Shown here piece after piece: positions 44,611 to 53,148 of a stretch of 64,000 bases of DNA. Under the pieces are notes generated by a model that did not search any database, was not told where the DNA came from, and saw only the letters and a list, made by a program, of their open reading frames with translations. The stretch is from Streptomyces sclerotialus (lineage in GTDB: Bacteria > Actinomycetota > Actinomycetes > Streptomycetales > Streptomycetaceae): NCBI RefSeq assembly GCF_040907265.1, contig NZ_JBFOHP010000002.1, forward strand, positions 6,448,001-6,512,000. The letters are read 5' to 3'. Position numbers and translations under genes: made by a program. How positions within the stretch are numbered: position 1 is the stretch's first letter; every line of letters begins with the position of its first letter.

Positions 44611-45897
44611 GTGAGCGAGAAGACCCTGCAGCACCGGATCGACGGCCCCGACGACGCGCCCGTACTCGTCCTGGGTGCCTCACTGGGCACCACCTGGCAC
44701 ATGTGGGACCGGCAGATACCCGAACTGACCCGCCAGTGGCGCGTCATCCGCTTCGACCTGCCGGGCCACGGCGGCTCTCCCGCTTACCCCGCCGCCTCGG
44801 TCGCCGAGCTCGCCGACCGCCTGATCGCCACCCTCGACGGCCTCGGCATCGACCGCTTCGGCTACGCCGGCTGCGCCATGGGTGCGGCCATCGGCGCCCA
44901 GCTCGCGCTCGCCCACCCCCAGCGCCTCACCTCGCTCGCGCTGGTCTCGGCCTCCCCCCGCTTCGGCACCGCCGACGCCTGGCGGCAGCGCGGCGTGGTG
45001 ATCCGCACCAACGGCCTCGATCCGATCGCCCGCAGCGCGCCCGAGCGGTGGTTCACGCCCGGCTTCGCCGCGGCCCAGCCCGCCATCATCGAGTGGGCCG
45101 TACAGATGGTGCGCACCACCGACCCCGGCTGCTACATCGCCGCCTGCGAGGCGCTGGCCGCCTTCGACATCCGCAACGAGCTCGGCCGGATCTCGGCGCC
45201 CACCCTCGTGGTCGTCGGCTCCGAGGACCTGGTCACCCCGACCGCCGACGCCCGCACCCTCGTCGCCGGCATACAGGACGCGGGTCTCGCCCTGGTGCCC
45301 GGCACCTCCCACCTCGCCCCGGTCGAGCAGCCGGCCGCCGTCACCGAACTGCTCATCCGGCACTTCTCCACCGCCTGGCAGGACAAGCCGGCCGGCCAGG
45401 CCGCGCTCGGCGCGACCCCGCCCAAGCCCGTCCTCGACCCGGCCCCGCCGCAGGCACAGCCCCAGCCGCCGGCCGTCGCCATCGAAGCCGCCGCCGAGCA
45501 GCCCCAGATGGTGCGCACCGGCTCGTACGAGGAGGGCATGAAGGTCCGCCGCGCGGTGCTGGGCGACGCGCACGTGGACCGCGCGGAGGCCGCCGCCGAC
45601 GACTTCACCGGCGACTTCCAGGACTTCCTCACCCGCTTCACCTGGGGCGAGGTGTGGACCCGGTCGGGCCTGGACCGCCGTACCCGCAGCGTCATCACGC
45701 TCACCGCACTGGTCACCGGCGGCCATCTGGACGACCTGGCCGTCCACGTCCGCGCCGCGCTCCGCAACGGCCTCACCCCCGCGGAGATCAAGGAGACCCT
45801 GATCCACACCGCGGTCTACGCCGGTATGCCGGCCGCGGGCGCCGCCTTCACGATCGCCCAGCGCGTCATCCGCGAGGAGACCACGCCGGAGGAGTGA
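44611..45897 (+). CDS. pcaL: PcaD-PcaC fusion: enol-lactonase-like hydrolase + carboxymuconolactone decarboxylase
   Basis: A 428-residue protein. Residues 10-250 form an alpha/beta hydrolase like 3-oxoadipate enol-lactone hydrolase (FDLPGHGGSPAYP, acid GSEDLVTP, His in GTSHLAPVEQP). The nucleophile elbow reads AGCAMGAAIG, with Ala at about 89 where the catalytic Ser of GxSxG is expected. A Pro/Ala linker (about 265-300) leads to a carboxymuconolactone decarboxylase domain (305-428) with YEEGMKVRRAVLG, TGGHLDDLAVHVRAALRNGL and HTAVYAGMPAA intact. PcaL fusions act in the protocatechuate branch of the beta-ketoadipate pathway. No other pca gene is nearby, so this is an orphan or paralogue, and hydrolase activity is doubtful. 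Confidence 0.8.
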   Translation: MSEKTLQHRIDGPDDAPVLVLGASLGTTWHMWDRQIPELTRQWRVIRFDLPGHGGSPAYPAASVAELADRLIATLDGLGIDRFGYAGCAMGAAIGAQLALAHPQRLTSLALVSASPRFGTADAWRQRGVVIRTNGLDPIARSAPERWFTPGFAAAQPAIIEWAVQMVRTTDPGCYIAACEALAAFDIRNELGRISAPTLVVVGSEDLVTPTADARTLVAGIQDAGLALVPGTSHLAPVEQPAAVTELLIRHFSTAWQDKPAGQAALGATPPKPVLDPAPPQAQPQPPAVAIEAAAEQPQMVRTGSYEEGMKVRRAVLGDAHVDRAEAAADDFTGDFQDFLTRFTWGEVWTRSGLDRRTRSVITLTALVTGGHLDDLAVHVRAALRNGLTPAEIKETLIHTAVYAGMPAAGAAFTIAQRVIREETTPEE

Positions 45898-45961
45898 CCC
45901 TGCCGGAGGACCGACCCCGCCGGTTCCGCGGTCGCACAGGTCCGCGCGGCAGGATGGGGCC

Positions 45962-46603
45962 ATGGCACTCGAACTCACCAAGAAGACCCACGCCTGTGTC
46001 CGGCTGGCCAAGGACGGGCGGACCCTGGTCATCGACCCCGGTGGCTTCAGCGAGCAGGACGCGGCCGTCGGCGCGGACGCGATCCTGATCACCCACGAGC
46101 ACCCCGACCACTTCGCCGAGGACCGGCTGCGGGCCGCCATGGAGGCCAACCCCGCCGCCGAGATCTGGACCCTGTCATCCGTCGCCGAGCAGATCTCGGC
46201 CGCGTTCCCCGGCCGGGTGCACACCGTCGGCGAGGGCGACACCTTCACCGCGGCCGGCTTCGAGGTGGAGGTGCACGGGCAGCTGCACGCCGTGATCCAC
46301 CCCGACATCCCGCGGATCACCAACGTCGGCTACTTCGTCGACGGCACCGTCTTCCACCCCGGCGACGCGCTCACCGTCCCGGGCCGCCCGGTCGACACCC
46401 TGCTGCTGCCCGTGCACGCCCCCTGGAACAAGGTCTCCGAGATCATCGACTACGTGCGCGAGGTCAAGCCGCGGCACGCCATCGACGTCCACGACAGCCT
46501 GCTCCAGGACCACGCCCGGCCGGTCTACGACCGCATGATCGACCAGCTCGGCGGCACCGACCACGGCCGCCTCACCCCTGGTCAGGCCGCGTCCCTGGGC
46601 TGA
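45962..46603 (+). CDS. UlaG-like MBL-fold metal-dependent hydrolase
   Basis: A 213-residue protein from ATG 45962. It is a compact beta-lactamase fold: TLVIDPGGF, then ITHEHPDHF (His at about 45) and FHPGDALTVP, then LLPVHAPWNKVSEIIDYVR. Members of this group (COG2220) are metal-dependent hydrolases of uncertain substrate. CAGGAT six bases before the start and no ribosome-binding site suggest a leaderless mRNA. The next gene, xthA, is on the same strand 39 bases on. Confidence 0.8.
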   Translation: MALELTKKTHACVRLAKDGRTLVIDPGGFSEQDAAVGADAILITHEHPDHFAEDRLRAAMEANPAAEIWTLSSVAEQISAAFPGRVHTVGEGDTFTAAGFEVEVHGQLHAVIHPDIPRITNVGYFVDGTVFHPGDALTVPGRPVDTLLLPVHAPWNKVSEIIDYVREVKPRHAIDVHDSLLQDHARPVYDRMIDQLGGTDHGRLTPGQAASLG

Positions 46604-46642
46604 GGACGGCGACTGTCGGAGGCGGACGGTAGGTTGGCACTC

Positions 46643-47422
46643 ATGCGCATCGCGACCTGGAACGTCAATTCGATCACCGCCCGCCTTCCCCGGCTGCTGG
46701 CCTGGCTGGAGAACACCGGCACGGACGTGCTGTGCGTGCAGGAGACCAAGTGCTCCAAGGAGCAGTTCCCCTTCGACGAACTGCGCGAGCTGGGGTACGA
46801 GGCGGCGGTGCACGCCACGGGCCGGTGGAACGGCGTGGCCATCCTGTCCAAGGCGGGCCTGGCGGACGTGGTCGAGGGCCTGCCCGGCGACCCGACGTAC
46901 GACGGCGTCGCCGAGCCGCGCGCCGTCTCGGCGACCTGCGGCCCGGTCCGCGTCTGGTCGGTGTACGTCCCCAACGGCCGCGAGGTCGAGCACCCGCACT
47001 ACGCCTACAAGCTCCAGTGGTTCGAGGCGCTGAAGGCCGCGGTCGCGGGCGACGCCGCCGGCAGCCGCCCGTTCGCCGTCCTCGGTGACTACAACGTCGC
47101 GCCGACGGACGACGACGTCCACGACATCACGGCCTTCGAAGGCGCCACGCACGTCACGCCGGCCGAGCGCGCGGCCCTCGCCGACCTGCGGGGCGCGGGC
47201 CTGACGGACATCGTGCCGCGCCCCCTGAAGTACGACCGTCCCTTCACGTACTGGGACTACCGCGCCCTGTGCTTCCCGAAGAACCGCGGCATGCGCATCG
47301 ACCTGGTCTACGGCAACGAGCCGTTCGCCAAGGCCGTCTCCGACTCCTACGTCGACCGCGAGGAGCGCAAGGGCAAGGGCGCTTCGGACCACGCGCCGGT
47401 GGTCGTCGACCTGGACGTGTGA
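46643..47422 (+). CDS. xthA: exodeoxyribonuclease III / AP endonuclease
   Basis: A 259-residue EEP-family nuclease from ATG 46643. MRIATWNVNSITARLPRLLAW, then QETKCSKEQFP with the metal-binding Glu, WNGVAILSKAG, VYVPNGREVEHPHYAYKLQW, LGDYNVAPTDDDVHD, RIDLVYGN and GASDHAPVVVDL are all intact. It cuts at abasic sites and removes 3'-blocking groups in base excision repair. TAGGTT seven bases before the start suggests leaderless transcription. TTG 46634 is an unlikely alternative start. Confidence 0.95.
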   Translation: MRIATWNVNSITARLPRLLAWLENTGTDVLCVQETKCSKEQFPFDELRELGYEAAVHATGRWNGVAILSKAGLADVVEGLPGDPTYDGVAEPRAVSATCGPVRVWSVYVPNGREVEHPHYAYKLQWFEALKAAVAGDAAGSRPFAVLGDYNVAPTDDDVHDITAFEGATHVTPAERAALADLRGAGLTDIVPRPLKYDRPFTYWDYRALCFPKNRGMRIDLVYGNEPFAKAVSDSYVDREERKGKGASDHAPVVVDLDV

Positions 47423-47430
47423 GGGCCGGG

Positions 47431-47454
47431 CGGGGGCGTCCGCCGACGCCCCCG
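47431..47454. terminator. bidirectional hairpin terminator
   Basis: CGGGGGCGTC, four-base loop CGCC, GACGCCCCCG: a perfect 10-bp stem, in the 40-base gap between converging xthA and the SGNH hydrolase gene. Confidence 0.75.
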
Positions 47455-47462
47455 CGCCGCCG

Positions 47463-49253
47463 TCACGGCACGAGCTTGCGCAGCTCCACCGACTCCGCGA
47501 GGGCCTTGAGCCCCTCGTCGCCGGGGTGCAGGTGGTCGCCGCTGTCGTAGGCCGGCAGCATCCGCTGCGGCCGCTGCGGGTCACGGATGACCGCGTCGAA
47601 GTCCAGTACGGCGTCGACGGTCCCGCCGCTGTTCCGGATGAACGCGTTGACCGCCTGCCGCCGCTGGTCGACCTCCGGGTAGCAGTCGGGGTAGCCCTCG
47701 CAGGGCGCGACCGTCGCGGCGACCACGCGCAGCCCCCGCTCGTGCGCCCGCCGCGCGATGTTCCGGAGGCCCTCGATCACCTCGGCGGCCGAGGTGCCGG
47801 ACCGCACGTCGTTGATCCCCTCGAAGACCACGACGGTACGGGCCGAGGTCTGGGCCAGTACGTCCCGCTCCAGCCGGTGCTGCGCGCTGACGCCGCCGGT
47901 GTCGGTGCTGATCCCGTCGCCCTTGTAGCGGTCGGTGACGATGCGGTTCGCCGAGATGCCGTGGTTGATCACGCCGTATTTGGGCAGTGCGGTCTGGTTC
48001 TGGAAACGCCGCGCCAGGGTGTCCGGCCAGCGCCGGTTGGCGCCCTGCGTCGACTTCACGCCGTCGGTGATCGAGTCGCCCAGCGCCACGATCGACCCCG
48101 GTCCGCCGGTGACGTCGACGCCGGAGAGGAACGGCCAGGTGGTGAGGGTGCCGGTGAAGGCCGCCGCGTCCGCGTCGCGGGTACGGTCCCCGCTGCCGGT
48201 CGCGGTCACGTACGACCGCTGGATGGCCTCCTTGTGCACGGGCGCGGCGCCGACCGGACCGGCGAGGTGGAAGCTCACCAGGAGGTTGGTGTCGGCGGGG
48301 ACGGTGAACCGGACGGGATCGCTGAAGGCCTGTGCTCCGGCGGGGATACGGGTGCCGCGCTCGCCGCCGAAGGTGAGCGGTACGGGCTTGCCGGCCGCCT
48401 GCGCGCCGCTGCCCTGGACGGCGACGCTCGCCGCGCCGATGTCCACGGGTGTGGCCGCGAAGGTGTTCTCCAGCCGGATGCGGGCCTGCTTGCCGCCGGC
48501 CCCGGCGTGCACCACCAGCCGCAGCGTCTGGTCCCGCCACGGCCCGACCTTGGTGTAGCCGGCGCTGCTGGCCGCCCAACTCCCGGTCCAGCCAGGGGTG
48601 TCACGGCGCAGCGCCGCCGAGAAGACATGCAGGTCACGGCCGGGCCCGGGGTCCTTGGGAAGGACGACCGAGCGCACCTTCAGACCGCGACGCACCGGCA
48701 CCGTCACCGCGTACAGCCGGACCGTTTCCGCGCGCTGTCCTGCCGCGGAGTTCACGTGCGGGAGCGCCACCGCCTTGGTGCTGAGCGGCCCGGTCCGCCA
48801 GTCGGGCGCGGTCAGCTCGTACGTGCTGCGCGACCCGTCCTGGTACCGGACCGTGCCGGTGCCGGTGACGTCCCCGCCGGTCGCGGCGACCAGGAAGGTC
48901 AGTGCGGTGCCGCTGCCCGGCAGGAGGACCGCCTGCCCGTCGGCCCGTACGTTGTCCGGCTTGCCGGGCGCGGTGCGCGGCCAGGTCAGCCGGGTCGCGT
49001 CGATGTCCAGCGGCCGGCCGGGCGTCCAGCCGGCCGCGGCGAGGTCCTGGGCCGACAGGGAGTTGCCGGCGCCGTCGAAGTCCGCGCCGCCGGTTCTGGT
49101 GTCGTCGCTGACCGCGGTGTTGTCGAAGAGTCTCGCCAACGGCCGGGGCGCGGCGTCGCGTTGTGGAACGGCGGCGGTCGCCGGGACGGCGGTCCCCGCG
49201 ACCGTGAGGGCGAGAGCGAACGGAACGGTGGTGCTCCATTGTCGTACGCGCAT
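47463..49253 (-). CDS. secreted SGNH/GDSL hydrolase with N-terminal accessory domains
   Basis: A 596-residue precursor from ATG 49253 with GAGGAG upstream. The signal peptide runs to about residue 28 (PFALALTVAGTAVPATA). Residues 40-220 resemble the beta-sandwich domain often attached to glycoside hydrolases (LFDNTAVSDDTRTGGADFDG, NSLSAQDLAAAGWTPG). Residues 225-360 contain a second beta-rich region. The catalytic SGNH domain (about 375-590) has IVALGDSITDG (Ser), GVINHGISANRI (Gly), VVVFEGINDVRSG (Asn) and DSGDHLHPGDEGL (Asp-His). It probably deacetylates or de-esterifies plant or microbial polysaccharide outside the cell. Confidence 0.9.
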   Translation of the reverse strand: MRVRQWSTTVPFALALTVAGTAVPATAAVPQRDAAPRPLARLFDNTAVSDDTRTGGADFDGAGNSLSAQDLAAAGWTPGRPLDIDATRLTWPRTAPGKPDNVRADGQAVLLPGSGTALTFLVAATGGDVTGTGTVRYQDGSRSTYELTAPDWRTGPLSTKAVALPHVNSAAGQRAETVRLYAVTVPVRRGLKVRSVVLPKDPGPGRDLHVFSAALRRDTPGWTGSWAASSAGYTKVGPWRDQTLRLVVHAGAGGKQARIRLENTFAATPVDIGAASVAVQGSGAQAAGKPVPLTFGGERGTRIPAGAQAFSDPVRFTVPADTNLLVSFHLAGPVGAAPVHKEAIQRSYVTATGSGDRTRDADAAAFTGTLTTWPFLSGVDVTGGPGSIVALGDSITDGVKSTQGANRRWPDTLARRFQNQTALPKYGVINHGISANRIVTDRYKGDGISTDTGGVSAQHRLERDVLAQTSARTVVVFEGINDVRSGTSAAEVIEGLRNIARRAHERGLRVVAATVAPCEGYPDCYPEVDQRRQAVNAFIRNSGGTVDAVLDFDAVIRDPQRPQRMLPAYDSGDHLHPGDEGLKALAESVELRKLVP

Positions 49254-49435
49254 CAGACGTCTCCTCGGGAGGCGGGTGAGCCAGGGGATGAGCACGATCC
49301 GGTCGAGCCGACACGAGCGCCATGAACGTAGAGAGACGGGTGGGGGGCGTCAAGGAAGGACGGAGTGACGACCGGACGACCCGGGCACCGCGCGCCTGTG
49401 GCCGCCGCCCGGGTGGGAGTGGGACGCTGCACCAC

Positions 49436-49858
49436 ATGAACATGTCTTTCCTGGACAAGTGGCGCAAGCATCCCGTAGCCCCCGGCGGGGTGAACGCCGA
49501 CCCGGAGGCCATCGCCGAACTGCTGTCGGAGTGCGAGCTGCTACGTGCCCAGGCCGAGTCGGAGGGCGTCGAACTGGACGACTCCCCGCGGTCGTTGGCG
49601 GACCTGGACCAGCTGCGCCCGGTCTGGCGCGAGGACCCGGAGGTGGAGCCCTGGCTCGGCAACGACGCGGGTCTCTACCTCGGCACGGTCCTCGTGCGCA
49701 CGGTCCGGGGCGCCGCCTGGAAGATGTGGCCCGACGGGCAGCCGGTGGTGCGGATGCCCTCCGGGCGTGAGGTGGACGTCGTGGCCGCGGGCCTGGAATG
49801 GGCGGCCAGCGGCGCCCCCGAACTCTCCCGCCTCTACACCGAGGTCGCCGGCAGCTGA
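49436..49858 (+). CDS. DUF6278-like hypothetical protein
   Basis: A 140-residue soluble protein. ATG 49436 (MNMSFLDKWRKHP) is chosen because upstream codons are Arg/Gly-rich and antisense-like. It is mainly alpha-helical and acidic, with EAIAELLSECELLRAQAESE and PWLGNDAGLYLGTVLVRTVR. It is a widespread small Streptomyces protein that I know only as DUF6278, with function unknown. It is convergent with the GntR gene. Confidence 0.65.
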   Translation: MNMSFLDKWRKHPVAPGGVNADPEAIAELLSECELLRAQAESEGVELDDSPRSLADLDQLRPVWREDPEVEPWLGNDAGLYLGTVLVRTVRGAAWKMWPDGQPVVRMPSGREVDVVAAGLEWAASGAPELSRLYTEVAGS

Positions 49859-49877
49859 GCGGCCGTCGGTGCCCCGG

Positions 49878-50633
49878 CTAGACGAACGCGATGTCGTACG
49901 CCAGCTGCCAGCGGTCGGCCCGTACGACGATGTCCGAGGTCTCCACCGCACGCCCGTCCGCGTCGAAGTGGGTGCGCTCGACGACCGTGACGCAGCTGCC
50001 CGCCGGGCAGCCCAGGGACTCCGCCTCGGCGCTGGAGGCCGGCCGTGAGCCGACCCGCTCCTCGGCGCGTACCACCCGGATGCCGATCGCGGCCATCCGT
50101 CCGCGCACGCCGCGGCGCGCGTAGGGCCCGCACTCCGGGAACACCACATCCGTGCCCTCGGTGATGGCCAGCGGCTCCCAGCTGGTGGCGAGCTGCACGG
50201 GCTGGCGGTCGGCGAGGTATTCGTAGGCCGAGCAGACCACCGGGTCGCCCTGCGCGATCCCCAGCCGCCGGGCCACCGGCTCCGTCGCCCGCTCGGTCGT
50301 GGACGTCGCCTCCCACGTCAACGGCGTGCCGTCCGGACACTTCGCAAGGGTGATACGCGCGGCGAAGGGGGAGTCGACCGCGCCGGTGGAGCGCAGCAGG
50401 GTGCCCAGCGGCGCCCGGTCCGCGACGAACACCCCGCGCCCGAACTGGCCTTCCGCGTACCCTGCCGCCTTCAGCATCCGTACCGCCCGGTCCACGGTCT
50501 GGTCGCTGGCCTCGTAAGCCCGCTTCAGCTCGGCGCGGGAGGGGATGCGGGCGCCGACCGCGAGGACGCCCTCGTCGATCTGCCGCCGCAGGTCGTCGGC
50601 GATGCGCTGGAAGACAGGCCGGTGCTCACCCAT
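49878..50633 (-). CDS. GntR/HutC-family regulator with UTRA domain
   Basis: A 251-residue protein from ATG 50633 (MGEHRPVFQRIADDLRRQID). The winged helix-turn-helix at 8-75 has SRAELKRAYEASDQTVDRAV. The UTRA domain (about 95-248) has ATEPVARRLGIAQGDPVVC and VVERTHFDADGRAVETSDIV. A near-perfect 12-bp inverted repeat 11-41 bases upstream of the start is the probable autoregulatory operator. It is divergent from the glutamate ABC operon, so it might also influence that operon. Confidence 0.85.
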   Translation of the reverse strand: MGEHRPVFQRIADDLRRQIDEGVLAVGARIPSRAELKRAYEASDQTVDRAVRMLKAAGYAEGQFGRGVFVADRAPLGTLLRSTGAVDSPFAARITLAKCPDGTPLTWEATSTTERATEPVARRLGIAQGDPVVCSAYEYLADRQPVQLATSWEPLAITEGTDVVFPECGPYARRGVRGRMAAIGIRVVRAEERVGSRPASSAEAESLGCPAGSCVTVVERTHFDADGRAVETSDIVVRADRWQLAYDIAFV

Positions 50634-50643
50634 GCCCGACAGG

Positions 50644-50674
50644 CTAGGTACGCAGGCGCGTTCTGTGTACCTAG
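50644..50674. promoter_or_regulatory. inverted-repeat operator of the GntR gene
   Basis: CTAGGTACGCAG (50644-50655), seven bases, CTGTGTACCTAG (50663-50674). The arms match at 11 of 12 positions and each core (GGTACC-like) is itself nearly symmetrical. Confidence 0.6.
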
Positions 50675-50811
50675 GGACTCGGGAGAAAACCGCCCATCCG
50701 GCGGGGATTTCCCGCTGCCGTTCCGGGCGTGTCCCCGATCGCCCGTGAGGTGTTGATTGGGGTAGTTTGCGAACTCTCTGCTGGTACGGACGAGAGTGAG
50801 CAGGGCTGCAT

Positions 50812-51555
50812 ATGGCCGGTGACGCGCTGATCGAGATGCGCAGGGTCAACAAGTACTACGGGAACCTCCACGTCCTCCAGGACATCGACCTCACCGTCGG
50901 CCGCGGCGAGGTGGTCGTCGTCATCGGCCCCTCCGGCTCCGGCAAGTCGACCCTCTGCCGCACGATCAACCGCCTCGAACCGATCCAGTCCGGCTCCATC
51001 ACCCTGGACGGCCGACCGCTCCCCGAAGAAGGCCGCGAGCTGGCCCGGCTGCGCGCGGACGTCGGCATGGTCTTCCAGTCCTTCAACCTCTTCGCGCACA
51101 AGACGGTGCTGGCCAACGTCGTGCTCGCGCCGGTGAAGGTACGCAGGAAGCGGAAGGAGGAGGCCGAGCAGCGGGCCCGTGAACTCCTGGACCGGGTCGG
51201 GCTCGCGGCCCACGCCGACAAGTACCCGGCCCAGCTGTCCGGCGGCCAGCAGCAGCGGGTGGCCATCGCCCGCGCGCTGGCCATGGAACCCAAGGCGCTC
51301 CTCTTCGACGAGCCGACCTCGGCGCTGGACCCGGAGATGATCAACGAGGTGCTGGAGGTCATGCGGCAGCTCGCCCGGGACGGCATGACGATGGTCGTGG
51401 TCACCCACGAGATGGGTTTCGCGCGCTCGGCCGCCAACCGCGTGGTGTTCATGGCGGACGGCTGCGTGGTGGAGGACCGCACCCCCGAGGACTTCTTCAC
51501 CGCGCCGGAGAGCGACCGCGCCAAGGACTTCCTCTCCAAGATCCTCAAGCACTGA
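50812..51555 (+). CDS. gluA: glutamate-type ABC transporter ATP-binding protein
   Basis: A 247-residue ATPase of the polar amino-acid (PAAT) family. It has Walker [11 protein letters not shown]-loop [17 protein letters not shown], signature LSGGQQQR, Walker [17 protein letters not shown] and switch [16 protein letters not shown] 50812 is used, with ATG 50836 possible. It is first of a four-gene operon with gluA-gluB-gluC-gluD order, as in the corynebacterial glutamate importer. Confidence 0.9.
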   Translation: MAGDALIEMRRVNKYYGNLHVLQDIDLTVGRGEVVVVIGPSGSGKSTLCRTINRLEPIQSGSITLDGRPLPEEGRELARLRADVGMVFQSFNLFAHKTVLANVVLAPVKVRRKRKEEAEQRARELLDRVGLAAHADKYPAQLSGGQQQRVAIARALAMEPKALLFDEPTSALDPEMINEVLEVMRQLARDGMTMVVVTHEMGFARSAANRVVFMADGCVVEDRTPEDFFTAPESDRAKDFLSKILKH

Positions 51556-51572
51556 AGCGGGGGGTGACCGCA

Positions 51573-52487
51573 GTGAAGACGTTTCCTCGGGCCGCGGCGG
51601 CCGTGCTGCTCGGCCTGCTCGCCGTCCTCGCCGCCGCCTGCGGCAAGCCCGGCAGCCCGCCCGCCAAGGGCCCGCGCGGCGACGAGCTCCCGAAGTACCC
51701 GGTACAGACCCGCTTCCAGCTGCCCGACTCGTCGACCTGGAAGAAGGCCGAGAGCCGCGGCCACCTGGTCGTCGGCGTCAAGGAGGACCAGCCCTACCTG
51801 GGCGAACGCGACCCGGCCTCCGGCGAGTACCGCGGCTTCGACATCGAGATCGCCAAGATGCTCTCCGCCGCGCTCGGCTTCGACCCCAGGACCCTGGACT
51901 ACCGGACGATCGCCTCGGCCAACCGCGAGACCGCCCTCCAGAACGGCCAGATCGACTACTACGTCGGCACCTACACCATCAACGACCTGCGCAAGAAGCA
52001 GGTCGGCTTCGCGGGCCCGTACTACCTGGCGGGCCAGGGCCTGCTGGTACGCAAGGACGAGCGGGACATCAAGGGACCGGGGGACCTGGCCGGCAAGCGG
52101 GTCTGCTCCGCCGCCGGCTCGACCCCGTACCAGCGCATCAAGGCCGACTACCCCGAGGCGGTGCTCGTCGCGTACGACACCTACTCCGTCTGCGTCGACA
52201 ACCTGCTCACCTACCAGGTCGACGCGGTCACCACCGACGACGCGATCCTGCTCGGCTACGCCGCCAAGGCGCCCGACGAGATGAAGCTGGTCGGCAAGCC
52301 GTTCTCGAAGGAGCCCTACGGCGTCGGCCTCCCGCTGAACGACCCGGCGCTGCGCTTCGCGCTGGACGACGCGCTCGCCGCCGACGAGAAGAACGGCAAC
52401 TGGAAGAAGGCCTATGACGCCACCCTCGGGCTGTCCGGAGTGCCCGCGCCGAAGCCGCCCAGGATCGACCGCTACACGGTGAGCTGA
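51573..52487 (+). CDS. gluB: glutamate-type ABC transporter substrate-binding lipoprotein
   Basis: A 304-residue protein. GTG 51573 is preferred to GTG 51564 because the GGGGGG ribosome-binding site then lies eight bases upstream. Signal peptide and lipobox LAAAC. The mature SBP_bac_3 domain has HLVVGVKEDQPYLGERDPAS, GFDIEIAKMLSAALG, NRETALQNGQIDYYVGTYTI, VCSAAGSTPYQRIKADY and VDAVTTDDAILLGYA. It binds an acidic amino acid, likely glutamate or aspartate, and delivers it to GluCD. Confidence 0.9.
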   Translation: MKTFPRAAAAVLLGLLAVLAAACGKPGSPPAKGPRGDELPKYPVQTRFQLPDSSTWKKAESRGHLVVGVKEDQPYLGERDPASGEYRGFDIEIAKMLSAALGFDPRTLDYRTIASANRETALQNGQIDYYVGTYTINDLRKKQVGFAGPYYLAGQGLLVRKDERDIKGPGDLAGKRVCSAAGSTPYQRIKADYPEAVLVAYDTYSVCVDNLLTYQVDAVTTDDAILLGYAAKAPDEMKLVGKPFSKEPYGVGLPLNDPALRFALDDALAADEKNGNWKKAYDATLGLSGVPAPKPPRIDRYTVS

Positions 52488-52503
52488 GGGAGCCCCGTCA
52501 CCC

Positions 52504-53148
52504 ATGGACGTACTGACCCACAACTGGTCCCTCTACGGCAAGGGCCTGCTCGGCACCGTCGAGCTCACCGTCTTCGCCTCGTTGCTCGCCCTCGTACTCG
52601 GCGTGATCATGGCGGGCTTCCGGGTCGCACCGGTCGGCTCGCTGCGCGTCTTCGGCACGGTGTGGGTGACGGTGCTCCGCAACACCCCGCTGACGCTGCT
52701 GTTCTTCGCGGTGCTGCTCGGCCTGCCGCGCTTCGGTCTGGCACTGCCCTTCGACGTCTTCGCGATCCTGGCGCTGGGCTGCTACACCTCCGCCTTCATC
52801 TGCGAGGCGGTGCGCTCCGGCATCAACACCGTGCCGACGGGCCAGGGGGAGGCGGCCCGGAGCCTGGGCATGACGTTCGGGCAGACGCTGGGCACGGTGG
52901 TGCTGCCGCAGGCGTTCCGTACGGTCGTCCCGCCCGTCGGCTCCACCCTGATCGCGCTGGCCAAGAACTCCGCGATCGCCGGCTCCTTCAGCGTCGTCGA
53001 GCTGCTCGGCACCTACAAGACCCTCAACGAGCTGGGCTACAGCATCATCTGGTCCTTCCTCTGGATCGCCGTCGGCTATCTGATCGTGACCCTGACCATC
53101 AGCGCGCTGTTCAACGTGCTGGAGAAGCGCTGGGGAGTCGTCCGATGA
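52504..53148 (+). CDS. gluC: glutamate-type ABC transporter permease C
   Basis: A 214-residue inner-membrane protein with five hydrophobic helices and the PAAT permease motif EAARSLGMTFGQTLGTVVLP (the ATPase-coupling EAA loop). LFFAVLLGLPRFG and LAKNSAIAGSFSVVELLGT are further family segments. Its stop overlaps the next gene's ATG. Confidence 0.9.
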   Translation: MDVLTHNWSLYGKGLLGTVELTVFASLLALVLGVIMAGFRVAPVGSLRVFGTVWVTVLRNTPLTLLFFAVLLGLPRFGLALPFDVFAILALGCYTSAFICEAVRSGINTVPTGQGEAARSLGMTFGQTLGTVVLPQAFRTVVPPVGSTLIALAKNSAIAGSFSVVELLGTYKTLNELGYSIIWSFLWIAVGYLIVTLTISALFNVLEKRWGVVR

